Part shown: positions 1 to 6,599 of the stretch, one piece after another
Layout of the letters: every line of letters starts with the position of its first letter
How positions within the stretch are numbered: position 1 is the first letter of the stretch
Origin: an uncultured bacterium
Lineage (GTDB): Bacteria; Methylomirabilota; Methylomirabilia; Rokubacteriales; CSP1-6
DNA: 9,797 nt
NCBI GenBank assembly: GCA_946479205.1
Contig: CAMLFJ010000077.1
Coordinates: forward strand, 1-9,797
Direction: 5' to 3'
Made by a program: the position numbers and the translations under genes
The notes under the pieces: generated by a model
Databases searched by the model: none
What the model saw: the letters and a program-made list of their open reading frames with translations, nothing else
Told to the model about the DNA's origin: nothing

Positions 1-275
1 GAGCGCTGGAGATCCTCGCGCGCGGCGCGGGCCCCGCGCGAGCCGGTCTTGGTGGCGAGGAAGAAGTCCTTCCGGTGCCGCGCCATCCACGGCCCGATGC
101 GCAGCTCGGAGTCGCCGTAGCGCGCGGCGGTGTCGATGTGATTCACCCCGTGGGCGAGCAGGACCTCGAGGGCCCGGTCGGCCTCGTCCTGGGTGGCGCG
201 CGCCAGCGCGGCGGCGCCGAAGATCGTGGCGGTGGACTGGTGCCCGGTGCGTCCGAACGGCCGGCGCTCGATCAT
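1..275 (-). CDS. Aldo/keto reductase, N-terminal part (cut by window edge)
   Basis: NAD(P)H-dependent aldo/keto reductases reduce aldehydes and ketones on a (beta/alpha)8 barrel in the cytoplasm. The 91 visible residues begin [11 protein letters not shown], the usual first strand of the family. They carry three members of the catalytic tetrad in canonical spacing: Asp48 and Tyr53 in [12 protein letters not shown], and Lys76 in FLATKTGSR. The tetrad His lies beyond the edge. The ATG at 275 is preceded by GGAGG (282-286) with 6 bases between. It is the third minus-strand gene after the cupin and the Mo hydroxylase, separated from the latter by 71 bp holding a palindromic repeat, so it may be co-transcribed or have its own promoter. 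The family is certain; the substrate is unknown. Confidence 0.9.
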   Translation of the reverse strand, partial: MIERRPFGRTGHQSTATIFGAAALARATQDEADRALEVLLAHGVNHIDTAARYGDSELRIGPWMARHRKDFFLATKTGSRGARAAREDLQR

Positions 276-281
276 GGTACG

Positions 282-286
282 CCTCC
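282..286 (-). promoter_or_regulatory. Ribosome binding site of the aldo/keto reductase
   Basis: On the minus strand this reads GGAGG, 6 bases before the ATG at 275. It fixes the start of the edge-truncated aldo/keto reductase and lies just outside the neighbouring palindromic repeat. Confidence 0.7.
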
Positions 287-289
287 GAT

Positions 290-328
290 CACCCTCTCCC
301 CGCTGGGGAGAGGACTAGGGTGAGGGGA
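290..328. repeat. REP-like palindromic repeat, single hairpin copy
   Basis: CCTCTCCCC (293-301) and GGGGAGAGG (305-313) form a 9-bp perfect stem around a 3-base loop, followed by TAGGGTGAGGGG (317-328). The same blocks (CCCTCACCCTA, CCCTCTCCC, GGGAGAGGG, GGGTGAGGGG) recur at 8984-9064, so this is one family of dispersed palindromes. The left outer arm CCCCTCACCCT is missing here apart from CACCC. It occupies the gap between the Mo hydroxylase stop and the aldo/keto reductase start. Such short GC-rich palindromes are common extragenic repeats in high-GC genomes; mobilisation by a transposase in trans is inference. Confidence 0.7.
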
Positions 329-354
329 TTCATGGCGTGAGGGGACTCATCGCC
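321..354. repeat. 17-bp imperfect tandem duplication over the Mo hydroxylase stop codon
   Basis: Positions 321-337 (TGAGGGGATTCATGGCG) and 338-354 (TGAGGGGACTCATCGCC) match at 14 of 17 bases. The second copy contains the stop codon of the minus-strand Mo hydroxylase (347-349). The first copy is continuous with the REP-like element, suggesting local slippage at the edge of the repeat. Confidence 0.5.
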
Positions 355-2671
355 GAGCCGGCCAGCGGCCGCTCGCGCGCAACAGCTCGAACACCCGCGC
401 GGCGGTGACCGGGGGCCGGTCGATCTCGATGCCGAAGTCCGCGAGCGCGTCCTCCACCGCGTTGGCCACCGCGGCGGCGGGGGAGATGACGCCGCTCTCG
501 CCCACGCCCTTGATGCCGAGGGCATTGATCGCGGAGGGGAAGTCCATGTGGATGACCTCGAGCGGCGGCATCTCGTCGGCGCGGGGCAGCGGGTAGTCCA
601 TGAGGGTGCCGGTGAGGAGCTGCCCCGTCTCGTCGTAGATGAGCGACTCGCCGAGCGCGCTGCCCAGGCCCTGGGCGATGCCCCCGTGCAGCTGGCCCTC
701 GACGATCACCGGGTTGATCGCCCGGCCGCAGTCGTGCATCGCGGCCAGCTTGAGCAGCCGGATGCTGCACGCCTCCAGATCCACCTCGGCGACGACGCCC
801 TGCACGCCGAAGGCCCACGTGACCGTGTCGGGATAGAAGAAGGCGCAGGCGCTGAGCCCGGGACCGCCCGCCTCGGCGACCGCGCGGCTCCGCACCGCCG
901 CGCGGGCCACCTGGCCCAGGCTCACGCTCTTGCCGGGCACGCCCTTCACCTGCACGCGACCGTCGGCGAGCACGACGTCCTCGGGCGCGCACTCGAAGAG
1001 CTCGGCGCCGACGAGGCGCGCCTTGTGAGCCACCTGCATCGCGGTGCGCTGCACCGCGGGCCCGCTCACCGCGGCGACCCGGCTCGCGATCGTGCCCATG
1101 CCGTACCCGACCAGGCTGGTGTCGCCGCCCACCACGATCACCGACTCGAGCGGCACCGCGAGCTCGTCGGCCGCGATCTGGGCCAGGGTCGTCTCGTGCC
1201 CCTGGCCCTGGGCGCAGACACCCAGGTGCACGAACACGGTGCCGTCCGGATCCACGCGGATGTCCGCGCCCTCGAACGGCCCGATCCCGGTGCCCTCCAC
1301 GTACGCGCAGAGCCCGAGGCCGATGGGCCGGTTGCTCCCGCGCCGCTTCGCCTGCTCGGCCCGCCAGCCGGTGTAGTCGAGCGCGGCGAGGAGCCGCTCG
1401 AAGGCCTCCGGATAATCGGCCGGGTCGTAGGTGATGGGGGCGCCGTCGCGGTAGGTGAGCCCGGTGGGGCTCGGCATCTCGTCGGCGCGGATCAGGTTCC
1501 GCCGCCGCAGCTCGGCGGGGTCCATGCCGATCCGGCGCGCCGCGCGATCCAGCAGCCGGTCGAGCACGAAGGCGGCCTCGGGCCGGCCGGCGCCCCGATA
1601 GGCGGCCGCGAAGGTCTTGTGGGTGAGGATGTTCCGGCCGACCCCGCGGTAGTTCGGCACGTGGTACGGCCCGGGCAGGTGGTTGATGGTGTTCAGCGTG
1701 ATGGCCTCGCCGAGCATCGGGGAGGCGCCGTGATCGCGGGTGAACGCGGTGTCGATGGCCACGATGCGGCCGTCGCGCTGGAGCCCGATCCGCACGTCGT
1801 GGACCTGGTCGCGATCCCCCGCGGCGGTGAGGCAGTGCTCGCTGCGCGTCTCGGTCCACTTCACCGGGCGTCCGAGGCGCCGGGCCACCACCGGCACCAG
1901 GATCTCCTCGGGATAGACGTGGCCCTTCACGCCGAAGCCGCCGCCCACGTCGGGCACGAGCACGCGGATGCGCTCCTCCTGCAGGCCCAACACCGGCGCG
2001 ATGCCGCTGCGCACCGCGAAGGGCACCTGCGTGGAGGTCCACACCGTGAGGCCGCCCCCGACCGGATCCGGCGCGGCCAGCACCCCGCGCGTCTCGAGTG
2101 GCATCCCGGCCACGCGCGGGTAGGCCAGGCGCGCGGCCACGACCACCTCCGCGCCGGCCATCGCGCTCTCGGGATGGCCCTTGGCGCTGGTGGTCACCGA
2201 GACCAGGTTGTCGGACCACGCCTCGTTGACGCGCGGGGCACCGGGCGCGGCGGCCGACTCGGGCGACAGCGCGGCGGGCAGGGGCTCGTAGGTCACCGCG
2301 ACGCGCTCGGCGCCGTCGGCCGCGACGTAGGGGTCGTCGGCGATCACGACCGCGACGATCTCGCCCACGTGGCGCGCCCGCTTCCCCGCCATGATCGGAT
2401 GCACGTACGGCCGGCTCTTCGGCTCCGGCACCAGCGGCGGCACGTTCGCGGCGGCCAGCTCCGGCAGGTCGTCGAGCGTCCACACCGCGGCCACGCCGGG
2501 CAGCGCGCGGGCGGCGCGGCCGTCGATCGACACCACGCGGGCGTGGGCGTGGGGGCTCCGCACCAGGACCGCGTGGAGCAGATCCGGCACGCGCACGTCG
2601 TCGAGATAGCGGCCGTGGCCGGCGACGAAGCGGCCGTCTTCCTTCCGCTTCGGTGACGCGCCGACCAGCAC
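347..2671 (-). CDS. Xanthine dehydrogenase-family molybdopterin-binding (large) subunit, form II CoxL type
   Basis: This is the catalytic subunit of a molybdenum hydroxylase, which oxidises carbon centres of N-heterocycles or aldehydes with oxygen taken from water. With a GTG start at 2671 it has 774 residues, a normal length. It opens with the family's typical N-terminus (SPKRKEDGRFVAGHGRYLDD, then RSPHAHARV). Molybdopterin-binding segments include GGGFGVKG (about 243) and CAQGQGHET (about 486). The active-site loop AYRGAGR (357-363) marks form II rather than true CO dehydrogenase (AYxCSFR). The catalytic Glu is about residue 725 in GVGESG. An ATG at 2755 is also in frame but would overlap the cupin by 65 bp and add 28 residues unlike the family; the GTG starts 19 bp past the cupin stop but lacks a clear SD. 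No FAD or 2Fe-2S partner gene is in view. The substrate is unknown. Confidence 0.93.
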   Translation of the reverse strand: MLVGASPKRKEDGRFVAGHGRYLDDVRVPDLLHAVLVRSPHAHARVVSIDGRAARALPGVAAVWTLDDLPELAAANVPPLVPEPKSRPYVHPIMAGKRARHVGEIVAVVIADDPYVAADGAERVAVTYEPLPAALSPESAAAPGAPRVNEAWSDNLVSVTTSAKGHPESAMAGAEVVVAARLAYPRVAGMPLETRGVLAAPDPVGGGLTVWTSTQVPFAVRSGIAPVLGLQEERIRVLVPDVGGGFGVKGHVYPEEILVPVVARRLGRPVKWTETRSEHCLTAAGDRDQVHDVRIGLQRDGRIVAIDTAFTRDHGASPMLGEAITLNTINHLPGPYHVPNYRGVGRNILTHKTFAAAYRGAGRPEAAFVLDRLLDRAARRIGMDPAELRRRNLIRADEMPSPTGLTYRDGAPITYDPADYPEAFERLLAALDYTGWRAEQAKRRGSNRPIGLGLCAYVEGTGIGPFEGADIRVDPDGTVFVHLGVCAQGQGHETTLAQIAADELAVPLESVIVVGGDTSLVGYGMGTIASRVAAVSGPAVQRTAMQVAHKARLVGAELFECAPEDVVLADGRVQVKGVPGKSVSLGQVARAAVRSRAVAEAGGPGLSACAFFYPDTVTWAFGVQGVVAEVDLEACSIRLLKLAAMHDCGRAINPVIVEGQLHGGIAQGLGSALGESLIYDETGQLLTGTLMDYPLPRADEMPPLEVIHMDFPSAINALGIKGVGESGVISPAAAVANAVEDALADFGIEIDRPPVTAARVFELLRASGRWPARR

Positions 2672-2690
2672 GAGGGAAGGGACCGGGAGG

Positions 2691-3194
2691 CTAGCCGCGG
2701 GAGCCCGCGGCGCGGAGGTGCTCGTCGCGGCGGGACTGCAGATCGCCGTCGGCATACGTCATCAGCTCGGGCTTGGCCTTGCCGAGCATCACCTGGAGAT
2801 AGGCGGGCTCGAGCCCCACGTTGGTGAAGCCGTGGATGACGTTGGCCGGGCAGGAGACGCAGTCCCACGGGCCCAGCACCGTCTCGGCCCGGTTGCCCGC
2901 GCCGTCCTCGATGAAGACCAGCATCTTGCCCTCGAGGATGAAGAAGACCTCCTCGACCTCGTGGGTGTGCGCGGCATTGCCCTGGCCGGGCGGGATGAAC
3001 ATGACGGAGAGGGTGAAGTGCTGGGCCGGGATGACCGAGGCGTCGGCCTTGCCGGAGGCGCCCGAGCCGATGAAGCGATGCTGCGCGCGCTTGAAGCCCT
3101 CCACGCGCGCGTCGGCGAAGGCGTCCCAGTCGGCGCGGCGATCCGTGAAGCGGGCCACGTGGGTGCGGAGCAGCTCGTCGAGTGCCTGGGCCAT
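2691..3194 (-). CDS. Single-domain cupin protein
   Basis: This 167-residue protein has one conserved beta-barrel cupin domain in its middle. Cupin motif 1 lies at 70-89, with putative metal ligands His76, His78 and Glu82 and the closing Gly89 (HTHEVEEVFFILEG). Motif 2 lies at about 108-125, with Pro116, the fourth ligand His121 and Asn125 (CPANVIHGFTN). All four metal ligands are present, so it probably binds Fe, Mn, Ni or Zn. The N-terminal 60 residues are helical-looking and not diagnostic. The ATG at 3194 follows GGGAGGG (3203-3209) by 8 bases. It is the first gene of the minus-strand unit and ends 19 bp before the Mo hydroxylase start. It could be a dioxygenase, an isomerase or a ligand-binding accessory protein; the sequence does not decide. 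Confidence 0.88.
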   Translation of the reverse strand: MAQALDELLRTHVARFTDRRADWDAFADARVEGFKRAQHRFIGSGASGKADASVIPAQHFTLSVMFIPPGQGNAAHTHEVEEVFFILEGKMLVFIEDGAGNRAETVLGPWDCVSCPANVIHGFTNVGLEPAYLQVMLGKAKPELMTYADGDLQSRRDEHLRAAGSRG

Positions 3195-3218
3195 GTCGGT
3201 GTCCCTCCCGGGGGCTTC

Positions 3219-3247
3219 AGTCTAGTCGTACCGCATCGGGGCCGCAA
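3219..3247 (-). promoter_or_regulatory. Candidate sigma70-type promoter for the cupin / Mo hydroxylase unit
   Basis: On the minus strand TTGCGG (-35, 3247-3242) and TAGACT (-10, 3224-3219) are separated by exactly 17 bases. Transcription would start near 3212, leaving a short leader with the GGGAGGG site. It is back to back with the plus-strand promoter. Both boxes are imperfect, so this is a prediction. Confidence 0.4.
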
Positions 3248-3259
3248 GACGCGCGCGCC

Positions 3260-3288
3260 TTGCGTCCGATCGACCCTTCCGCTACGAT
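3260..3288 (+). promoter_or_regulatory. Candidate sigma70-type promoter for the ligB-ligA-FAH-amidohydrolase operon
   Basis: TTGCGT (-35, 3260-3265) and TACGAT (-10, 3283-3288) are 17 bases apart, the optimal spacing. The predicted start near 3295 lies about 13 bases before AAGGAGG (3308-3314) and 25 before the ATG at 3320. This is the only intergenic region upstream of the four plus-strand genes, which otherwise touch or overlap. Confidence 0.45.
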
Positions 3289-3307
3289 CCGCGACGGACC
3301 GCTCTCC

Positions 3308-3314
3308 AAGGAGG
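3308..3314 (+). promoter_or_regulatory. Ribosome binding site deciding the LigB-type start
   Basis: A perfect AAGGAGG sits 5 bases before the ATG at 3320. It selects this start over upstream in-frame codons back to 3182. The chosen start also gives the N-terminus MGKIVFAGAMSH, which places the first iron-ligand His at residue 12 as in LigB. Confidence 0.85.
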
Positions 3315-3319
3315 CCCGC

Positions 3320-4165
3320 ATGGGCAAGATCGTCTTCGCCGGCGCCATGTCCCACGTCCTCGATCCCGATTACTACCAGCGCGCCTGCGGTGACGAGGGG
3401 CGCCGCAAGACCGTCGAGTGCATGACCGAGATCGCCCGCATGGGCGAGCGGTTCACCGCGACGCGGCCCGACGCGCTGATCGTGGTGGCCGACGACCACC
3501 TGAACGCGTTCTCGTTCAACGCGGTGCCCGCGCTCTGCGTGCGCATCGGCCGCACCGTGCAGCGGATGAAGCAGGACCACGCCGAGGCCTTCGACGCGGT
3601 GCTCGACCACATGCCGGAGGAGTACCCGCTGCACGAGGACCTGGCCAACCAGATCCTCGCCAAGGGGATGGACGCGGGGTTCGACCTCGCCATGTCCTGG
3701 GAGGCGCCGGTGGACCACGCCTTCCTGAGCCCGGTGAACACGATGCACGGCACGCGGCCCATCCCGCCGCTCGTGCCGATCTGGGTGAACTCGTTCGTGG
3801 CCCCCCAGCCGACGCCGAAGCGCTGCTTCGATTTCGGCCGGCATCTTGCCAGAGTTGTCGCGGGTTCTCCGTGGAACGTGGGCATCATCGCCACCGGCGG
3901 GCTCTCCCACTTCCCCGAGCTGTCCCTGCCGCGGGTCGGCGAGACCGACACCGTCTTCGACCGCAAGCTGATCCACTGGATGGAGGCGGGCGAGCACGAG
4001 CCGCTGCGCAACCTGGGGGTGGACGAGCTGCACAAGACGGGCGAGCACGAGTTCCTGAACTGGATGGTGCTGCTGGGGGCGGTGACGCCCGCCCGCGCCC
4101 AGGTGCGCTACTTCGGCGAGCTGCCGCGGATCAACCTGGCCGCCGTCGAGTGGAGCCTCTCGTGA
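3320..4165 (+). CDS. Class III extradiol ring-cleavage dioxygenase, catalytic (LigB-type) subunit
   Basis: LigB-family enzymes use non-haem Fe(II) to open catecholic rings with O2. The 281-residue protein keeps the family's active-site pattern. His12 (FAGAMSH) and His60 (VVADDHLNAF) match the two LigB iron-ligand histidines (12 and 61). The third ligand Glu is probably Glu244 (HEFLNW), and the catalytic His is His197 (ATGGLSHFPE). WVNSFVAPQPTPKRC (155-169) is another family signature. The ATG at 3320 is preceded by AAGGAGG with 5 bases between; the frame stays open upstream to 3182, but that would read through the divergent promoters. Its stop overlaps the start of a LigA-like small subunit (GTGA), so the enzyme is probably an alpha/beta pair. 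Protocatechuate, gallate or related compounds are possible substrates; none is proven. Confidence 0.92.
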   Translation: MGKIVFAGAMSHVLDPDYYQRACGDEGRRKTVECMTEIARMGERFTATRPDALIVVADDHLNAFSFNAVPALCVRIGRTVQRMKQDHAEAFDAVLDHMPEEYPLHEDLANQILAKGMDAGFDLAMSWEAPVDHAFLSPVNTMHGTRPIPPLVPIWVNSFVAPQPTPKRCFDFGRHLARVVAGSPWNVGIIATGGLSHFPELSLPRVGETDTVFDRKLIHWMEAGEHEPLRNLGVDELHKTGEHEFLNWMVLLGAVTPARAQVRYFGELPRINLAAVEWSLS

Positions 4166-4377
4166 GCCGCTACGCGGTGAACAGCCTGCTCTACCGACTC
4201 AAGAAGGACCCGGACTACCGGGCGCGCTTCGAGGCCGACGCGCGCGCGGCCCTGGCCGGGCTCGATCTCACCGAGGCCGAGCGCGCCGCCTTCGTGGCGC
4301 GCGACATGCGAAAGATCAACGAGCTCGGCGGCTACCTCCATCTCGTGATGTCGGTCCCCGGCCTCGCGGCCCACTGA
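4162..4377 (+). CDS. LigA-type small (alpha) subunit of extradiol dioxygenase
   Basis: This small gene starts with GTG and overlaps the preceding stop by four bases (GTGA, 4162-4165), typical of translational coupling between subunits of one complex. The 71-residue product (VSRYAVNSLLYRLKKDPDYR...) is helical. It shows the LigA-domain pattern: an N-terminal helix with a LKKDPDYRARF segment, then a LTEAERAAFVARDMRKINELGG turn region ending in a hydrophobic stretch with His60. In known LigAB-type enzymes the alpha subunit caps the active site of the catalytic subunit. It is shorter than the Sphingobium LigA (about 139 residues), keeping little beyond the core. The order catalytic-then-small resembles gallate dioxygenases, where a LigA-like domain follows the LigB domain in one chain. 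It is easily missed because an overlapping frame stays open across it. Confidence 0.83.
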   Translation: MSRYAVNSLLYRLKKDPDYRARFEADARAALAGLDLTEAERAAFVARDMRKINELGGYLHLVMSVPGLAAH

Positions 4378-4386
4378 GGAGGCGAC

Positions 4387-5235
4387 ATGAAGCTCGTACG
4401 CTACGGCCGGGCCGGGGCCGAGAAGCCCGGGCTGATCGACGCGGAGGGGAAGCTGCGGGATCTCTCCCGGATCGTCCGGGACATCACCCCGGAGACGCTC
4501 ACCCCCGCCGGGCTCCAGCGGCTACGCGCCGCGAAGCCGGCGCGGATGCCGCTCGTCACCGGCAAGCCGCGGCTCGGCTGCCCGCTGGCCGGGATCGGCA
4601 AGATCGTCTGCATCGGGCTGAACTACACCGATCACGCGGAAGAGGTGAAGATGGCGCTCCCGAAGGAGCCCACGATCTTCATCAAGGCCAACAGCGCGAT
4701 CAGCGGGCCGGGCGACCCGATCGCGCGCCCGCGCGGCGCGGTGAAGCTCGACTACGAGGTGGAGCTGGTGGCGGTGATCGGCCGCGCCGCCCTCAACGTG
4801 GCGGAGGGGAGCGCCCTCCGGTACGTGGCCGCCTACTGCCTGATGAACGACGTCTCCGAGCGCGAGTTCCAGATGGAGCACGGGGGCGGGACCACCAAGG
4901 GCAAGAGCTGTGACAGCTTCGCGCCCATCGGGCCCTGGCTCGTCACCGCCGACGAGATCGCCGATCCGCAGGCGCTGGGTCTCTGGACCACCGTCAACGG
5001 CGAGCGGCGGCAGCAGGGCAGCACGCGGGACATGGTCTTCCCGGTGCGCCAGCTCGTGTCCTACGTCAGCCGCTTCATGTCGTTCCAGCCGGGCGACCTG
5101 CTCTCGACCGGCACGCCCGCCGGCGTGGGCCACGGGGCCCGGCCGCCCCGCTACCTCGACGACGGCGACGTGGTCGCGATGGGGATCGACGGCCTCGGAA
5201 CCCAGCAGCACCGGGTGGTCGCCCCGCGCTCGTGA
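4387..5235 (+). CDS. Fumarylacetoacetate hydrolase (FAH) family protein
   Basis: FAH-fold enzymes act on 2-oxo or acylpyruvate compounds (hydrolysis, hydration, decarboxylation or isomerisation), often the ring-cleavage products of aromatic pathways. The 282-residue protein has a variable N-terminal part (1-70), then the FAH core beginning KIVCIGLNYTDHAEE (72-86). Divalent-metal ligands are Glu124 and Glu126 (DYEVEL) and Asp155 (CLMNDVSERE). Lys171-Lys173 (TTKGKSCDSF) and GDLLSTGTPAGVG are further family marks. The ATG at 4387 follows GAGGAGG (4376-4382), which shares bases with the LigA-type stop codon. Its own stop overlaps the next gene's GTG. Its place directly after an extradiol dioxygenase supports a role on the ring-fission product. 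Names such as ureidoglycolate lyase or hydroxyheptadienedioate isomerase are often given to such proteins, but the exact reaction cannot be read here. Confidence 0.92.
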   Translation: MKLVRYGRAGAEKPGLIDAEGKLRDLSRIVRDITPETLTPAGLQRLRAAKPARMPLVTGKPRLGCPLAGIGKIVCIGLNYTDHAEEVKMALPKEPTIFIKANSAISGPGDPIARPRGAVKLDYEVELVAVIGRAALNVAEGSALRYVAAYCLMNDVSEREFQMEHGGGTTKGKSCDSFAPIGPWLVTADEIADPQALGLWTTVNGERRQQGSTRDMVFPVRQLVSYVSRFMSFQPGDLLSTGTPAGVGHGARPPRYLDDGDVVAMGIDGLGTQQHRVVAPRS

Positions 5236-6599
5236 TCCTCGTCGAGCACGGCACCATCATCACGGTGGATGCCGGGCGGCGGATCCTCACCGACGGCTCC
5301 GTCCTGATCGACGAGGGCCTGATCGTCCAGGTCGGGCCCGCCCACGAGATCCGCCCGCCGCGGGTGCCCGACCGGGTGATCGACGCGCGCCGGATGGTGG
5401 TGACCCCCGGCTTCGTGGACACCCACGTGCATCTCTCCGAGCACCTCAACCGGGGCCTGCTCCTCGACGACATCCCGGTGGATCGCTACCTGCCGGACTG
5501 GCTGATCCCGCTCTACTCGGTCATGACCGCGGAGGACGAGGAGCACGCGGCGCTCCTGGCCGGCATCGAGATGATCCGCACCGGCACCACCACCTTCTGC
5601 GAGGCGGGCACCCTCTTCGAGCCCGCCGCGGTGGCGGGGGCGATGGAGCGTCTCGGCATGCGGGCGATCCTCGGGCGCTGGACCTGGGATCTCGAGTCGG
5701 GGCCGGCGCGCATGCGCCAGAGCACGCGGGAGGCCCTGCGCCTGAACGAGGCGATGCTCGAGCAGGTGAACGGCCCCGGTCGGGAAGATCGGCTCGTGTC
5801 CGCGTGGCCGCTCCTGCTGGGCTTCGGCACCTGCTCCGAGGCGCTGATCCGCGGAGCCAAGGCGCTGGCCGACCGCCACGGGGTCGGGTGGGGGATGATG
5901 CACCTGGCCTCGCATCCCTCGCGGAAGACGCGGGACAACCTGCCGCTGGCCACGCTCGAGGACTGGGGCGTGCTCGGGCCGAACGCGAAGCTCTCGCACA
6001 TGGTGTACCTGGACGAGGCGGACATCGTCTTGCTCGCGCGGCGGGGGGTGAAGATCAGCCACTGCCCCACCGCGGGGCTCAAGCACACTAAGGGGCTGGC
6101 CGCGCACGCGCGCGTGCCCGAGATGCTGGCGAGCGGGGTGTGCGTCTCGCTGGGCGGCGACAGCGGCAACGGCTCGAATCACTTCGACATGCTGCGGATG
6201 ATGTACCTCGTCGCCAACATCTACAAGGACGCGCGCCTCGACGTGACCGTGATGCCCCCCGAGGCGGTGCTGGAGATGGCGACGATCCGCGGCGCGGAGT
6301 CGCTGCTCATGGAGCGCCGGATCGGCTCGATCGAGCGCGGCAAGCGCGCCGACCTGGTCTTCTACGACCGCGATCAGCCGGAGTGGCGGCCGCTGCTCAA
6401 CCCGCTCAACAACCTGGTCTACGCGGCGACCGGATCGAGCGTGCGGAGCGTGATGATCGACGGCCGCCTGGTGCTCGACGACGGCCGCATCACCACGGTG
6501 GACGAGCGGGCGATCTACGACCGGGTGGAGGTGCTGGCGCGGGAGCAGGTGCGGCGGGCCGGGCTCACCATCGAGAGCAAGTGGCCGACTACAGGATGA
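5232..6599 (+). CDS. Metal-dependent amidohydrolase, AtzA/TrzN and nucleobase-deaminase-like
   Basis: This 455-residue enzyme of the amidohydrolase superfamily has an N-terminal beta-sandwich strand (LVEHGTIITVD), then PGFVDTHVH with metal ligands His65 and His67. The remaining ligands appear to be His224 (GMMHLASH), with His277 (KISHCPTAG) and Asp310 (SLGGDSGNGS). The closing GKRADLVFYDRDQPEW completes the composite domain. Relatives deaminate or hydrolyse ring C-N or C-Cl bonds (SAH/MTA deaminase, guanine deaminase, AtzA, TrzN). The acidic residue usually three positions after the second-block His (HxxE) is Ser227 here, so a standard deaminase mechanism is doubtful. The GTG start overlaps the FAH stop by four bases (GTGA), making it the last gene of the ring-cleavage operon. 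Its end overlaps the convergent SPOR gene by 11 bp. The substrate is unknown. Confidence 0.92.
   Translation: MILVEHGTIITVDAGRRILTDGSVLIDEGLIVQVGPAHEIRPPRVPDRVIDARRMVVTPGFVDTHVHLSEHLNRGLLLDDIPVDRYLPDWLIPLYSVMTAEDEEHAALLAGIEMIRTGTTTFCEAGTLFEPAAVAGAMERLGMRAILGRWTWDLESGPARMRQSTREALRLNEAMLEQVNGPGREDRLVSAWPLLLGFGTCSEALIRGAKALADRHGVGWGMMHLASHPSRKTRDNLPLATLEDWGVLGPNAKLSHMVYLDEADIVLLARRGVKISHCPTAGLKHTKGLAAHARVPEMLASGVCVSLGGDSGNGSNHFDMLRMMYLVANIYKDARLDVTVMPPEAVLEMATIRGAESLLMERRIGSIERGKRADLVFYDRDQPEWRPLLNPLNNLVYAATGSSVRSVMIDGRLVLDDGRITTVDERAIYDRVEVLAREQVRRAGLTIESKWPTTG

Noticed and set aside
548..2656. A 702-residue open frame on the plus strand opposite the Mo hydroxylase
   Set aside because: Its product is low-complexity His/Arg/Gly/Ala-rich with no family features, as expected for the complement of a GC-rich gene; the minus-strand frame has a full set of Mo-hydroxylase motifs.
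347..2671. Calling the large subunit an aerobic CO dehydrogenase (CoxL)
   Set aside because: The active-site loop is AYRGAGR (form II), not AYxCSFR (form I), and there are no coxM or coxS neighbours.
2672..2755. ATG at 2755 as the Mo-hydroxylase start
   Set aside because: It would overlap the cupin by 65 bp, and the extra residues (Ser/Thr/Ala/Pro-rich) do not resemble the family N-terminus. The GTG at 2671 fits better, though it lacks a clear SD, so some doubt remains.
3182..3319. Upstream in-frame extension of the LigB-type gene
   Set aside because: It covers the divergent promoter region and the cupin start. AAGGAGG before 3320 and the match of His12 to the LigB ligand fix the start at 3320.
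2789..4048. A 419-residue minus-strand open frame spanning the cupin and LigB-type genes
   Set aside because: It runs antisense to the dioxygenase and out of frame through the cupin, both of which have intact catalytic motifs and good ribosome sites.
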